64,000 nt of DNA from Paracoccaceae bacterium (GCA_033344815.1 JAWPMR010000001.1:3644136-3708135); one strand, 5' to 3'; positions 1-9,617 are shown, counted from the first letter of the stretch. A program made the numbers and translations. The notes: generated from the sequence alone by a model not told the origin.

Positions 1-2
1 TT

Positions 3-422
3 GTGATTTACATGATTTTGTCGCGCGTGGCCTTGCCGCGCATTGCGGCCGTTCTGGCGGAACGTCAGGGCACGATAACAAACGATGTGGCCGCTGCCGA
101 AGACCTGAAGGTCAAGGCACAGCAAGCCGAAGCCGCCTATGATCAGGCGTTGGCCGATGCCCGCACAGAGGCTCACCGCATCGTCGGCGAAGCAAAAGCT
201 GAAATTCAGCAGGATCTGGATGCTGCGATCGCAAAAGCAGATGCAGAGATCGCCGCCAAAGCCGCCGAGTCCGAAAAAGCAATTGCGGAAATTCGTGCTG
301 GCGCTGTGGAAGCTGTCAAAGAAGTCGCAGCCGAAACCGCGCAGGAAATTGTGACTGCCATGGGCGGTACAGCCGACGCGAAGGCGGTTTCTGCCGCTGT
401 CGACACGCGTTTGAAAGGATAA
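3..422 (+). CDS. atpX: ATP synthase F0 subunit b' (5' end cut off)
   Basis: C-terminal 139 residues of the b' subunit of the F0 peripheral stalk. The true start lies before the window. After a short hydrophobic remnant ([16 protein letters not shown]) the chain is almost entirely Ala/Glu/Lys/Gln-rich helix, the right-handed coiled-coil typical of b-type stalk subunits, with many repeated Ala-Glu pairs. It ends 5 nt before the gene for subunit b. Having both b' and b is the arrangement of photosynthetic bacteria and many Alphaproteobacteria, where the two form a heterodimer linking F1 to the membrane sector. Assignment rests on composition, length and synteny. Confidence 0.9.
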   Translation: MIYMILSRVALPRIAAVLAERQGTITNDVAAAEDLKVKAQQAEAAYDQALADARTEAHRIVGEAKAEIQQDLDAAIAKADAEIAAKAAESEKAIAEIRAGAVEAVKEVAAETAQEIVTAMGGTADAKAVSAAVDTRLKG

Positions 423-427
423 GCGAG

Positions 428-994
428 ATGCGTTTTCAAACAGTCTTGATTGCCACTGCCGCAAGTGCAGGCGTTGCAAGCCCGGCTTTGGCCGCTGGCG
501 GTGGTATATCCTTGAGCAATACAGATTTTGTGGTGTTCCTGGGTCTGGTCGTTTTTATCGGTATTCTGATTTATTTCAAAGTGCCGGGCCTGATCATGGG
601 AATGCTGGACAAGCGCGCCGAGGGCATTCAGTCCGAGCTGGAAGAAGCCCGTGCGCTGCGCGAAGAAGCACAGTCGTTGCTGGCGAGCTATGAGCGCAAG
701 CAGCGCGAAGTTCAGGATCAGGCGGACCGCATCGTGGCTGCGGCCAAGGAAGAAGCTGGCGTTGCCGCTGAGCAGGCGCGTGCTGATCTGGAAGTGTCTC
801 TGGCGCGCCGCATGGCTGCCGCCGCCGAGCAGATCGCAACAGCCCAAAGCGCTGCCGTCAAGGAAGTGCGCGATCAATCCGTCACGGTCGCAGTTGCAGT
901 GGCGCGCGAGATGATCGCCAAGCAAATGACCGCCGCACAGGGCAACAGCCTGATTGATGGCGCCATCGCTGAAGTGGACGCCAAGCTGCACTAG
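428..994 (+). CDS. atpF: ATP synthase F0 subunit b
   Basis: 188-residue stalk subunit of the F0 sector. It begins with a signal-like stretch (residues 1-23, ending ALAAGGG), then one strong transmembrane helix (about 35-52, FVVFLGLVVFIGILIYF), then a long Ala/Glu/Arg-rich amphipathic helix that pairs with b' and reaches the F1 head. The ATG is preceded by a purine-rich AAGGATAAGCGAG site overlapping the b' stop, so the two are translated together. It is the last gene of the F0 operon here; F1 genes are not adjacent, as is usual in Rhodobacteraceae. Confidence 0.92.
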   Translation: MRFQTVLIATAASAGVASPALAAGGGISLSNTDFVVFLGLVVFIGILIYFKVPGLIMGMLDKRAEGIQSELEEARALREEAQSLLASYERKQREVQDQADRIVAAAKEEAGVAAEQARADLEVSLARRMAAAAEQIATAQSAAVKEVRDQSVTVAVAVAREMIAKQMTAAQGNSLIDGAIAEVDAKLH

Positions 995-1000
995 CCCAAT

Positions 1001-1024
1001 GGTGGCCTGAAGCCCACCCTACGG
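1001..1024 (+). repeat. Dispersed hairpin-like intergenic repeat, copy 1
   Basis: A 24-bp element that starts GGTGGCCTGAAG and ends CCCACCCTACGG, 6 bp after the atpF stop. GGTGG and CCACC can pair around the central part. The same element recurs at 5880-5904 and, as an inverted pair, at 14407-14481. It resembles REP-type intergenic palindromes. The rest of the 995-1294 gap holds only GT-rich, low-information sequence with no gene or terminator I can support. Confidence 0.75.
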
Positions 1025-1294
1025 CAGTCCCGGTCATTGGCCGGGAATGTGCATTGTGCATTGTGCGTATGCGGTGCGCTGCGCGTGTGTCAGGGCGGGA
1101 AACGCGCAAGATTATCAGGTACATTCGGTCTTGCACGGAACCGGTGCGCGCAGTCTGGATCCGCCCGGCCCGCGGCTTTTCAGGCCGCTCCGATTAAGCA
1201 GCTTCGGCATATGTGCTGACCTTCAGGGCCACCAGTGGATTGCGCCCGTTTGCATCAGGTATCGCGTCAGAGAACGGGCAGCCTTGCGGTGACC

Positions 1295-2065
1295 TCAGTG
1301 CCGCTCCATTTCATGATCCAACCTTTGTTGCGCCACGGCTTCGTTCTGGTCTGCCTTGATCTGATCGCGCAGGCAAATCTCGACATAGTTCAAGTGTTCC
1401 TGCACCGCAGCGCGCGAGCGTTCGGGATTGCGTTGCTGTAGCGCCTCGTTGATTGCACGGTGCTGATCCAGCAACATCCCCCGCGTGGCGCGTTGTTTGA
1501 ACATGATCTGACGGTTGTAAAAAACCCCTTCGCGCAGCAATTGGTACATGGAACGCATCATATGCAGCATGACCACATTGTGGCTGGCTTCGATGATCGC
1601 CATGTGGAACTGCGCGTCCAACTGTGCTTCCTCCTCGGGATTTCGTTTGGAATGGGCCGCTTCCATCTTGTCAAAAACCGTCTGCACCACGCGCAGGTCT
1701 GTGTCCGAGCCCAACCGGGCGGCGCGCTCTGCGGCGAGGCTTTCCAGATCACGGCGAAACGACAAATAATCAAATACCGCCTCATCATGGCGCGAAAACA
1801 GCTGCACCAGCGCAGGCGCAAAGGCAGACCCCAAAACGTCAGCGACGAATACACCGGCCCCGGCGCGCGTGCTCAGGAGGCCCTGTTCCTGCAGGGTGCC
1901 GATGGCGTCGCGCAGGCTGGGCCGTGACACGTTCAGCCGTTCAGCCAGTTCACGCTCGGCTGGCAGCCGTTCGCCGGGGCGCAACACACCGCGCAGGATC
2001 AGTTGTTCGATCTGATGGACAACTGCCGTGGACAGCTTTTCCAGATGCACAGGTCGGAAGGGCAT
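1295..2065 (-). CDS. GntR/FadR-family transcriptional regulator
   Basis: 256-residue regulator. Residues 7-75 form a GntR winged helix (GERLPAERELAERLNVSRPS motif). Residues about 90-220 form an all-helical FCD ligand domain with metal/ligand histidines in FHMAIIEASHN and the later EHLNYVE stretch. FCD regulators of the PdhR/LldR/GlcC group sense small carboxylates such as pyruvate, lactate or glycolate. No carboxylate catabolic operon lies beside it, so it appears orphaned or acts elsewhere. A TAAGGAGATATC ribosome site precedes the ATG, and a palindrome at 2079-2097 just upstream suggests autorepression. The ligand is not known. Confidence 0.85.
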   Translation of the reverse strand: MPFRPVHLEKLSTAVVHQIEQLILRGVLRPGERLPAERELAERLNVSRPSLRDAIGTLQEQGLLSTRAGAGVFVADVLGSAFAPALVQLFSRHDEAVFDYLSFRRDLESLAAERAARLGSDTDLRVVQTVFDKMEAAHSKRNPEEEAQLDAQFHMAIIEASHNVVMLHMMRSMYQLLREGVFYNRQIMFKQRATRGMLLDQHRAINEALQQRNPERSRAAVQEHLNYVEICLRDQIKADQNEAVAQQRLDHEMERH

Positions 2066-2417
2066 GATATCTCCTTATTGGTCAACTAATATGACCACAT
2101 GCGGGCCCGGTAAACCGTTTTTATGGGTGGACTGCATCTCGAAACCTATGCGCTCTGAGCGAGTAGGGTGCTCTGAGGGGCGCATTTGACACACAGAACG
2201 TTCAACATCTGCTCGCTGTACCAAAGAGGGCAATGGCGGCTCGTGACGGGACAGGCCACGCTTTGCACAGGCTCTTGTTTCATGCGATGGCATCGAATAT
2301 TCGTCAATATCTTGTGGATAACTGGCAAACTCACGCAGGTTGTGGGGTCTGCGTGTTGACATGAACCCTCATGGACCCGCAGGCTGTCCCACCTAAGGAA
2401 TCATTGGAAAACTGGCT
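2066..2417. other. Gap between GntR regulator and smc
   Basis: 352 bp between the divergent regulator gene and smc. Apart from the operator at 2079-2097 I see no conserved protein frame or RNA gene. AAGGAA at 2396-2401 may be the smc ribosome site. A 95-codon minus-strand frame (2075-2362) has an implausible composition and crosses the operator, so it is not called. Confidence 0.5.
2079..2097. promoter_or_regulatory. Palindromic operator candidate of the GntR regulator
   Basis: TGGTCA-N7-TGACCA, a perfect 6-bp inverted repeat ending 14 bp upstream of the regulator's ATG and touching its ribosome site. TGGTC/GACCA half sites are characteristic of FadR/PdhR-group operators. The position suits autorepression. 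Confidence 0.6.
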
Positions 2418-5400
2418 TTGCGCTTTTCAAAACTCAGACTGACCGGCTTTAAAAGCTTCGTGGATCCCACGGATCTGATCATTGCGGACGGGTTGACGGG
2501 CGTTGTGGGCCCCAATGGCTGCGGCAAGTCCAATCTGCTGGAAGCGTTGCGCTGGGTGATGGGCGAAAACCGTCCCACAGCCATGCGTGGCGGCGGCATG
2601 GAAGATGTGATTTTCGCCGGGGCGGCCACCCGACCGGCGCGCAATTTTGCCGAAGTGGCCCTGCATCTGGATAATTCCGAACGGCTGGCCCCGGCGGGGT
2701 TCAATGATCATGATCAACTCGACATCGTGCGCCGCATCACCCGCGATGTGGGCAGCGCCTATAAGGTCGGGGCCAAGGATGTGCGGGCGCGAGATGTGCA
2801 GATGCTCTTTGCCGATGCCTCTACCGGGGCGCATAGCCCGGCGCTTGTGCGACAGGGTCAGATTGCGGAGCTGATCAACGCAAAACCCAAAAATCGCCGC
2901 CGTATTCTGGAAGAAGCGGCCGGGATCAGCGGGCTGTATCAGCGACGCCATGAGGCGGAATTGAAGCTGAAGGGCGCGGAGACCAATCTGGCCCGCGTGG
3001 ATGATGTCATCGAACAACTGGCCAATCAGCTGGCGCAATTGGCGCGTCAGGCGCGGCAGGCTGCACGATACCGCGAGATCGGCAACGACCTGCGCCGCGC
3101 TGAGGGCATTTTGCTGTACCGACGCTGGCGTGAGGCGGATGAGGCGCGGGCTGGCGCCGAGGAGAGCCTGCGCGCCCGCGTGACGGAGGCCGCACAGTCT
3201 GAAACTGCTGTGCGTCAGGTCGCCAAACAGCGGGAAACCGCAGAAGAAGCTCTACCGGCGATGCGGGAAGAAGAGGCCATTGCCGCGGCGGTTTTGCAGC
3301 GCCTGTCGGTGGAGCGCGATGCGTTGGATGATCAGGAGGCGCGTGCGCAATCCCTGATCGAAACCCTGAGCGGGCGGATCGCGCAATTGGCGCGTGATAT
3401 CGAGCGAGAGGGCGGGTTGAACCGCGATGCAGGGGAAACGATCGAGCGTCTGGAGTGGGAGGCGCAAGAGCTTGCCAAAGCGGCTGAGGGCCATGAGGCC
3501 AAGCTGGCAGAGGCCGCTGAGGCCGCACGGGAAGCCGCCGCCATTTTGCAGACGCGCGAAGGCGAAATGTCCCAGCAGACCGAGGATATGGCGCGTCTGT
3601 CTGCACGCCATGGCTCTGCACAGCGCTTGTTGGAAGACAGCCGCAAGACACAAGCCAAGGCCGAAGCGGATGCGGGCCAGGCCCGCGCAGCTGTGAGCGA
3701 AAGTCAGGCGGCCCTGAGTAAGGCGGCACTGGATTTTTCGGCCGCTGAGCGCGAAGAAACAGCCGCGACGCAGGCCTCCGAGGAAGCCGAAGCGGCGCTG
3801 TTGGCCGCAGATGAGGCGCGTGCCGAGGCACAAGCGCGCGAGGCAGATGCAAGGGCGCATCGCTCCGAGGCGGAGGGCGAGATGAACGCGCTGCGCGCGG
3901 AGGCCGGGGCCCTGGCCAAACTGGTGGATCGCGATACCGCCGAGGGCGGTCAGGTCTTGGATCAATTGCAGGTGAAAACCGGCTATGAAAAGGCGCTGGG
4001 GGCCGCGTTGGCGGATGACTTGCGCGCACCGGAGGTAGGTACGGATGGACCTTCGGGCTGGGCGGCTTTGCCTGCCTATAAAGCGCATCAGGCCCTGCCG
4101 GCAGGGGTGCAGCCGTTGTCGTTATTCGTGGAGGTGCCGGACGTTTTGCAACGCCGGATCGGTCAGATCGGCCTGGTTGATGCAGATGCGGGACCGGGCT
4201 TGCAAGCGGCCTTGCAACCGGGTCAGCGCCTGGTCTCTGCGGAAGGCGATCTGTGGCGGTGGGACGGGTTTCGCGCCTGGGCCGAGGATGCGCCGTCGGC
4301 GGCGGCCTTGCGCTTGCAGCAGCTGAACCGCCTCGAAGAGTTGAAACAATCCCTTGAGCAAGCCACGCAGCGCGCCGAAGGGGCCAAGGCCGCGCATGAT
4401 CATCTTGGGGCACAACTGGCGGAGTTGACGCGTGCAGATGCGGCGGCGCGTGAGGCACGACGTGGGGCGGATCGTCTGGTGGCGGATGCCGGACGGCGTC
4501 TGAGCCGCGCAGAGGCGGATCGCAATCTGGCGGAGGGCCGTTTGGAGTCCCTGGGGCTGGCGGTCACGCGACACGAAGAAGAGGCCATGGGCGCCCGCAC
4601 GCGGTTGTTGGAAGCCGAGCGCGCGCTGGAAGAATTGGGCGATTTGAGTGACGCGCGCGCCATGGTGGAGGCCGTGCGCATGGCCGTTGAGGCTGCACGC
4701 ATCACCATGATGTCGCGCCGCTCGGGTCATGATGAACTGCGCCGCGAAGGCGAAGCACGCACCAAGCGCAGTCAGGAAGTGACCAAAGAAGTCAGTGGCT
4801 GGCGGCACCGGCTGGAAACGGCCGAGAAACGCAGTGCCGAACTGGTGGAGCGCAAGACAACTGCAGAGGCAGAGCTGGAAGATGCCAGCGCCGCTCCAGA
4901 GGAAATTGCCGCCAAGCGCGCGGAAATGAGCAACGCGATCACCGTTGCCGAGGCGCGAAAAGCGCAGAGTTCGGATGCCTTGTCGGTCGGGGAGGCAACG
5001 CTGCGCGAGGCGGCTTTGGCGGAACGGGAGGCTGAACGCGTGGCCTCAGAGGCACGGGAAGCGCGTGCGCGGGCAGAGGCCCTGAGTGATGCGGCGCGTG
5101 AAACCGTGGCGCAGGCCGCCGAGCGGATTGCCGATGAAAGCCAGATGACGCCCAGCCAGCTTTTGGGTCAGTTGGATGTCACGCCGGATCAGATGCCTGG
5201 CGCGGAGGCCTTGGAGACCGATGTGAACCGGTTGAAACGGCAACGCGATGCCCTGGGCGCGGTGAACCTGCGTGCCGAAGAGGACGCGCGTGAGGTTCAG
5301 GTGGAATATGACACTTTGACCGGGGAAAAGGTGGACCTCGAAGAGGCGATCAAGACCCTGCGGGGCGGGATTTCCAGTCTGAACCGGGAAGGGCGCGAGC

Positions 5401-5873
5401 GGCTTTTGACCGCATTTGAGCAGGTGAATTCCAATTTTTCGATGCTGTTCACACATCTGTTTGGCGGCGGTGAGGCCAATCTGGTCATGGTGGAGAGCGA
5501 TGATCCACTCGAAGCCGGCCTTGAGATCATGTGTCAGCCGCCCGGCAAGAAACTGTCGACGCTGAGCCTGTTGTCCGGCGGGGAGCAGACCTTGACCGCG
5601 ATGGCGCTGATTTTTGCAGTGTTCCTCGCCAATCCTGCGCCGATCTGCGTGCTGGATGAGGTGGACGCGCCGCTGGATGATGCGAATGTAACGCGGTTCT
5701 GCGATCTCTTGGATGAAATGTGCCGCCAGACGGAAACGCGTTTTTTGATCATCACACACCATGCTGTGACCATGGCGCGGATGGATCGATTGTTTGGGGT
5801 CACAATGGCCGAGCAGGGCGTCAGCCAGTTGGTTTCGGTGGACCTGAAGAAGGCGGAAACGCTGGTGGCGTAA
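2418..5873 (+). CDS. smc: Chromosome segregation ATPase SMC
   Basis: 1151-residue SMC protein that, with ScpA/ScpB, organises and separates sister chromosomes. The N-terminal ATPase half has Walker A GPNGCGKSN at 31-39. Two long Ala/Glu/Arg-rich coiled coils flank a hinge at about 500-630. The C-terminal half has the signature LLSGGEQ at 1051-1057 and Walker B ICVLDEVDAPLDD near 1076-1088. The start is uncertain: TTG at 2418 gives the expected MRFSKLRLTGFKSF beginning, but AAGGAA lies 17 nt upstream, and an in-frame ATT at 2403 would have better spacing. scpA and scpB are not in the window. Confidence 0.95.
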   Translation: MRFSKLRLTGFKSFVDPTDLIIADGLTGVVGPNGCGKSNLLEALRWVMGENRPTAMRGGGMEDVIFAGAATRPARNFAEVALHLDNSERLAPAGFNDHDQLDIVRRITRDVGSAYKVGAKDVRARDVQMLFADASTGAHSPALVRQGQIAELINAKPKNRRRILEEAAGISGLYQRRHEAELKLKGAETNLARVDDVIEQLANQLAQLARQARQAARYREIGNDLRRAEGILLYRRWREADEARAGAEESLRARVTEAAQSETAVRQVAKQRETAEEALPAMREEEAIAAAVLQRLSVERDALDDQEARAQSLIETLSGRIAQLARDIEREGGLNRDAGETIERLEWEAQELAKAAEGHEAKLAEAAEAAREAAAILQTREGEMSQQTEDMARLSARHGSAQRLLEDSRKTQAKAEADAGQARAAVSESQAALSKAALDFSAAEREETAATQASEEAEAALLAADEARAEAQAREADARAHRSEAEGEMNALRAEAGALAKLVDRDTAEGGQVLDQLQVKTGYEKALGAALADDLRAPEVGTDGPSGWAALPAYKAHQALPAGVQPLSLFVEVPDVLQRRIGQIGLVDADAGPGLQAALQPGQRLVSAEGDLWRWDGFRAWAEDAPSAAALRLQQLNRLEELKQSLEQATQRAEGAKAAHDHLGAQLAELTRADAAAREARRGADRLVADAGRRLSRAEADRNLAEGRLESLGLAVTRHEEEAMGARTRLLEAERALEELGDLSDARAMVEAVRMAVEAARITMMSRRSGHDELRREGEARTKRSQEVTKEVSGWRHRLETAEKRSAELVERKTTAEAELEDASAAPEEIAAKRAEMSNAITVAEARKAQSSDALSVGEATLREAALAEREAERVASEAREARARAEALSDAARETVAQAAERIADESQMTPSQLLGQLDVTPDQMPGAEALETDVNRLKRQRDALGAVNLRAEEDAREVQVEYDTLTGEKVDLEEAIKTLRGGISSLNREGRERLLTAFEQVNSNFSMLFTHLFGGGEANLVMVESDDPLEAGLEIMCQPPGKKLSTLSLLSGGEQTLTAMALIFAVFLANPAPICVLDEVDAPLDDANVTRFCDLLDEMCRQTETRFLIITHHAVTMARMDRLFGVTMAEQGVSQLVSVDLKKAETLVA

Positions 5874-5879
5874 GGGAGC

Positions 5880-5904
5880 GGTGGCCTGAAAGCCCACCTT
5901 ACGG
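5880..5904 (+). repeat. Dispersed hairpin-like intergenic repeat, copy 2
   Basis: 25-bp variant of the element at 1001-1024, with one extra A in the centre and CTTACGG in place of CCTACGG at the end. It sits 7 bp after the smc stop, again directly downstream of a gene. Confidence 0.7.
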
Positions 5905-5962
5905 CGCTTGGGATCACCGGATCGTGTTCACGCGGGCCGGATTTCCTGTCTATGCTTGCGGC

Positions 5963-6331
5963 ATGATCAGATGTCTTTTGGGAACTTTTCTGTTGGCCTT
6001 GCCAGTGTCAGCGAGCGCGCAGGACTGGGCGTTGCGCGGGGATGACCGGGCTTTGAGCCATGCGGAGGTGGTGGCGCTGACCGATGGTCAAACGCTTGTG
6101 TTTTATGACGACGGCGCGTCGCAGTTTTCAGAGGGTGGCGCCTATTCTTATACCTATGCTGGCGGTGGTACGGCGTTTGGGGTCTACACAATTGGCCCGG
6201 ACGGGACGGTCTGTATCGCTTATCGTAATGGGTTTGAGCGATGTGATCGCTATGTCCAGAGTGGCGCGCGCATTGTCATGTTGACGCAAAAGGGAGAGCG
6301 GTTTCCGCTACGACCTCCTGCGGTTGAGTAA
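5963..6331 (+). CDS. Small exported protein of unknown function
   Basis: 122 residues starting at ATG 5963. Residues 1-18 form a clear signal peptide (MIRCLLGTFLLALPVSASAQ). The mature part has about 100 residues with aromatic and glycine-rich beta-like stretches (SYTYAGGGTAFGVYTIGPDG) and a Cys pair (VCIAYRNGFERCDRY), which could form a disulfide. The pattern resembles small periplasmic beta-barrel-like proteins common in Rhodobacteraceae, but I do not recognise a named family. The frame is open further upstream into the smc 3' end, yet the signal peptide fixes the start. Confidence 0.7.
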   Translation: MIRCLLGTFLLALPVSASAQDWALRGDDRALSHAEVVALTDGQTLVFYDDGASQFSEGGAYSYTYAGGGTAFGVYTIGPDGTVCIAYRNGFERCDRYVQSGARIVMLTQKGERFPLRPPAVE

Positions 6332-6365
6332 AAAAAGACCCCGCATCGCCTCGGCGCGCAGGGTC
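6330..6365 (-). terminator. Rho-independent terminator of the transglycosylase gene
   Basis: GACCC (6337-6341) pairs with GGGTC (6361-6365), extended by GC and an inner CGCC/GGCG stem. The A7 tract at 6330-6336 becomes a U tract on minus-strand RNA. It lies about 80 bp past the stop at 6444. Confidence 0.7.
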
Positions 6366-6443
6366 CAGTAATGAAAACCTGAATGTATGTTTCACCAGAG
6401 AAATTATATTTATGGCGGTAAAAAAAGGTTAACAGCTCGGGCG

Positions 6444-7607
6444 TCAGAGTCGTGACAGCAGGGTCGGTGTTGGCCATGCGTCCGCGGGCAGGCCCAAACG
6501 TTTTTGTTCGGCTTGAACCGCAGCGCGGGTGCGTGCGCCCAGGATGCCGTCGACCTTGCCCACGTTGTGGCCTCGCGCCTGCAGTTTGCGTTGCAGTTCC
6601 TTGGTTTGTGCGCCGGACAGTCCAGTATCGGGATTGCCTTGGGTGTAGGCTGGCGCGCCTTCGAGCCGCGTGGCAAAATAGGCGGCGGTCATCACATAGG
6701 TAAAGCTTTGATTCCATTCGAAATAGACGTTGAAGTTCGGATAGGCAAGGAAAGCCGGTCCCTTGTGTCCTTGCGGCAGGATCAAGGCGGCAGTGAGATT
6801 GTTTGCAAGTGATCCATGGCGCGCTTTGACGCCCATTGCCGCCCATTCCCGGACCGGTTTGACCACCTTCAATCCGCTTTGGGACCAGTCAAAATTGCTC
6901 GGGACGGCTACTTCGTGGATCCAGGGTTGCCCGGCGCGCCAACCGAGACTCTGAAGCATGGAGCCTCCCGACATCAGCGCATCGGTCGCGGAGGTTTTTA
7001 ACGAAACCTTACCATCGCCATCCCCGTCAACGCCATTTTCGATGATGTCGCGGGGCAGCATTTGCACCATGCCGATCTCGCCCGCCCATGCGCCTGTTGT
7101 GGTGCGCGGGTCAAACGCGCCGCTTTCATAGAGTTCAAGGGCGGCAAAGACTTGCGGGCGAAACAGATTTGGGCGACGGCAATCGTGGGACAGGGTCACC
7201 AGCGCATTGGCGGTATTGAAATCGCCCTGAAACCCGCCGTAATCGGTCTCAAACGCCCAGAAAGCCAGCAGCACCCCCCGGCTTACCCCATATCGCCGTT
7301 CGATCTGATCAAAAACGGCGTCGTATTTCTTGGCGTTGCTTTGGCCCCGTTTCACCCGGTCAGCGGAGATCAGGCGCTGCGAGAAATCCAGAAAAGGGCG
7401 TTGAAAGACGCCCTGGGCGCGGTCGGCTTTGATGACGCTGGGGTCTTGTCGGACGCTGGCGAAAAACTGATCCACATTTGTGCGATTGTGGCCCTTGGAG
7501 ACAGCTTCCGCTTTGAGACCGTTGACGAAGTCGGAGAAAGATCCGCCGCAGGCGTTGGCCGCAAAGGGTAGGGTGGCCAGACAAAGGGCCAGCAGGGACA
7601 GTCGCAT
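6444..7607 (-). CDS. Lytic murein transglycosylase (MltB type) with peptidoglycan-binding domain
   Basis: 387-residue periplasmic enzyme that cleaves the MurNAc-GlcNAc bond and leaves 1,6-anhydro ends. Signal peptide at 1-19, cut before CGG. The SLT-2/MltB catalytic domain spans about 25-320, with catalytic Glu120 in AFWAFETDYG and the family motif GAWAGEIGMVQMLP. A C-terminal peptidoglycan-binding domain covers about 325-387 (LQRKLQARGHNVGKVDG). The start was set at 7607 because GGAGGTTTTTTG precedes that ATG and it exposes the signal peptide; an upstream in-frame ATG adds ten unlikely residues. It is 22 bp downstream of cobD and may be co-transcribed with it. Confidence 0.9.
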   Translation of the reverse strand: MRLSLLALCLATLPFAANACGGSFSDFVNGLKAEAVSKGHNRTNVDQFFASVRQDPSVIKADRAQGVFQRPFLDFSQRLISADRVKRGQSNAKKYDAVFDQIERRYGVSRGVLLAFWAFETDYGGFQGDFNTANALVTLSHDCRRPNLFRPQVFAALELYESGAFDPRTTTGAWAGEIGMVQMLPRDIIENGVDGDGDGKVSLKTSATDALMSGGSMLQSLGWRAGQPWIHEVAVPSNFDWSQSGLKVVKPVREWAAMGVKARHGSLANNLTAALILPQGHKGPAFLAYPNFNVYFEWNQSFTYVMTAAYFATRLEGAPAYTQGNPDTGLSGAQTKELQRKLQARGHNVGKVDGILGARTRAAVQAEQKRLGLPADAWPTPTLLSRL

Positions 7608-7629
7608 CAAAAAACCTCCAGAAGTCGAA

Positions 7630-8535
7630 TCACACAAACATGACTAACACGCAGAGAGTTAAAAACCCGGCCCACGCGCGCCACAGCATCGCGATACTGG
7701 CGTCGATGTCCACAGGTGTCAAAACGCGCCGTCCGTCCGCGTTCACCCAAGGGAAGTCGCGCATTTGCCCCTCATAGGCGCGTGGGCCCGACAGCGAGAT
7801 GCCAAGGGCGCGCGACATCGCGGCTTCGGGCCAGCCGGCGTTGGGGGACCGGTGCAAAGCTGCATCCGCGCGGATGCCACCCACATCATAGCACCGCGCG
7901 GGCAGGGCGATCAGCACGGCGGTCAGGCGGGCGGGGATGAGGTTCAGCAGATCATCCAGACGCGCGGCGGCCCAGCCGAAGTCTTTATGACGCGGGGTGC
8001 GGTACCCGATCATGCTGTCTGCGGTGTTGATGAGTTTATAGATTATCAGCCCCGGCAGACCCGCCACCAGAAACCAGAGGGCGGGGGCGATCACCCCGTC
8101 GGAAAGGTTTTCTGCGCCGCTTTCGATGGCGGAGCGGGCAATTTGCGTTTCGTCCATGGCGTTGGTGTCGCGACTGACGATGCGTGCGACCCCGCGGCGG
8201 CCTTCCTGAACGGACATGCGCAACCCGTCGCCCACAAGGCGCACATGATCCACGAGAGAGCGCTGCGCCAGGAGGATCGCCGTGACGAGGATTTCAACTA
8301 ACGGGCCGAAAGCTTGCAACAGGAACCCCGTAAGACCCCCGACACAGATCAGAACGACAACGCAGGCGATGCCTTTCGCCCTGCGCCCTGCGCCCTGATT
8401 AAAGCGCGCGTCCAGACGCCCGATGAGTTTGCCCATCAGGACAGCGGGATGGGGAAAGCGATCCCATAACCACTTGGGCTCCCCCAATGCGGCGTCCAGC
8501 AGCATTGCAACAATGAGCACCACTGCGTTGCTCAT
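7630..8535 (-). CDS. cobD: Adenosylcobinamide-phosphate synthase
   Basis: 301-residue inner-membrane protein of the CobD/CbiB family that joins aminopropanol (or its phosphate) to adenosylcobyric acid in cobalamin biosynthesis. Several transmembrane segments are visible (for example near 1-15, 55-90 and the C-terminus). Conserved stretches include [20 protein letters not shown] near the start and the [20 protein letters not shown] loop. The ATG overlaps the cobC stop as ATGA, so the two are translationally coupled and act at consecutive steps. Confidence 0.93.
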   Translation of the reverse strand: MSNAVVLIVAMLLDAALGEPKWLWDRFPHPAVLMGKLIGRLDARFNQGAGRRAKGIACVVVLICVGGLTGFLLQAFGPLVEILVTAILLAQRSLVDHVRLVGDGLRMSVQEGRRGVARIVSRDTNAMDETQIARSAIESGAENLSDGVIAPALWFLVAGLPGLIIYKLINTADSMIGYRTPRHKDFGWAAARLDDLLNLIPARLTAVLIALPARCYDVGGIRADAALHRSPNAGWPEAAMSRALGISLSGPRAYEGQMRDFPWVNADGRRVLTPVDIDASIAMLWRAWAGFLTLCVLVMFV

Positions 8536-9488
8536 GCCAGGGCGGCTTTGAGCCGGGGCCAGTGCAGGGTATGGGGCAGGCCAAGGCGCAGCCAGCCGGG
8601 CGCATAAGGAAAAGTGCGGCTCCAGATATGGTGATGCGCCAGTCTGGTTTGCCAGGCTTCGGCATCATCTACGTCATAGAGGCGAAAGAGTGTGGTGCCG
8701 CCAAGCACCCTGGCCCCGGCGATCTGCATCAGCGCATCCAGTTGTGCGGCGTCCTCTGAAAGGCGTTGCCGTGTCGCCGTTGCCCAGCGGAGATCACGCA
8801 ACGCCTGGGCGCCGATGTGCAGGGCCGGTCCGGACACCGCCCAGGGGCCCAATCTGTCGCCCAGCTCTTGGATGAGCGTTGCATCGCCGATAAGAAATCC
8901 CAGCCGCAGACCGGCCAAGCCCCAGAATTTGCCAAAGCTTTTGAGAATTACGGTGCCCGGCCTGTCCGCCAAAGCAATCAGGGACAGGGCGGGGTCCACA
9001 TCGCAGAAGCTTTCATCAATGATCGTGAGGGTGGCATCCTTGCAGGGCAGGGTATCGCGCGTCCACAACCGCCCGTCTGGATTATTGGGGTGCACGATCA
9101 CCTGCGCCTTGGCGGTATCGGCATCGGTGATCGACCATCCTTGCGCCGCAAAGGCCGCTGCATGTTCATTATAAGTAGGGGCGGGAATGCAGACAGGGCC
9201 TTTTGAGACCAGCTGGGGGAGCTGCGCAATCAGGGCGGAGGCCCCGGAGGCGGCGATCACACCCGCCTCGTCGGGGATGTTCCAGAACGCGCGTGCGGCC
9301 GCCATCAGGTCGGACATCGCCTTTTTATCGGGCAAAGCGATCCATGCGTCCGGCGGCAGAGGCGCGCGCGGGTAGGGATGCGGGTTTATCCCGGTGGAAA
9401 GATCAATCCAGGTGAGTCGCGTTCCGCCAAACCGGGCAATGGCTGCATCCAACCCGCCCCCGTGGTCCCGTTGCTTTGCGTTAAACAA
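8532..9488 (-). CDS. cobC: L-threonine-O-3-phosphate decarboxylase
   Basis: 318-residue fold-type I PLP enzyme that makes aminopropanol phosphate for the cobalamin side arm. The beginning [16 protein letters not shown] and the [13 protein letters not shown] motif are characteristic of CobC. The PLP lysine is in [19 protein letters not shown]. The start is TTG at 9488 with weak GAGAG upstream; no ATG exists nearby, and the TTG matches the expected N-terminus. It overlaps cobD by 4 bp. No cobalamin riboswitch is seen in the 190-bp upstream gap. Confidence 0.9.
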   Translation of the reverse strand: MFNAKQRDHGGGLDAAIARFGGTRLTWIDLSTGINPHPYPRAPLPPDAWIALPDKKAMSDLMAAARAFWNIPDEAGVIAASGASALIAQLPQLVSKGPVCIPAPTYNEHAAAFAAQGWSITDADTAKAQVIVHPNNPDGRLWTRDTLPCKDATLTIIDESFCDVDPALSLIALADRPGTVILKSFGKFWGLAGLRLGFLIGDATLIQELGDRLGPWAVSGPALHIGAQALRDLRWATATRQRLSEDAAQLDALMQIAGARVLGGTTLFRLYDVDDAEAWQTRLAHHHIWSRTFPYAPGWLRLGLPHTLHWPRLKAALA

Positions 9489-9602
9489 TCTTTGCTCTCA
9501 TTCCCCATTGTGGCGCAAAACCGCGCTTTTCCCCCGCGCACAAAGCGAAAAACTGCCGGTTGTTCAAGTCTGTTATCAAATGATAAAGATGTCGTAGGAA
9601 CC

Positions 9603-9617
9603 TTAATCGTTTGTTAA
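9603..9617 (+). promoter_or_regulatory. CtrA-type box
   Basis: Perfect TTAA-N7-TTAA (TTAATCGTTTGTTAA), the full CtrA recognition sequence of Alphaproteobacteria, centred about 70 bp before the receiver gene at 9679. It lies between divergent genes (cobC on the minus strand), but its position best suits the plus-strand gene. Confidence 0.6.

Noticed and set aside
2075-2362. 95-codon minus-strand frame upstream of the GntR gene
   Set aside because: Crosses the operator palindrome and has no protein-like features.
3007-4458. 483-codon minus-strand frame within smc
   Set aside because: Pro/Arg/Ser-rich antisense artefact of the coiled-coil coding strand.
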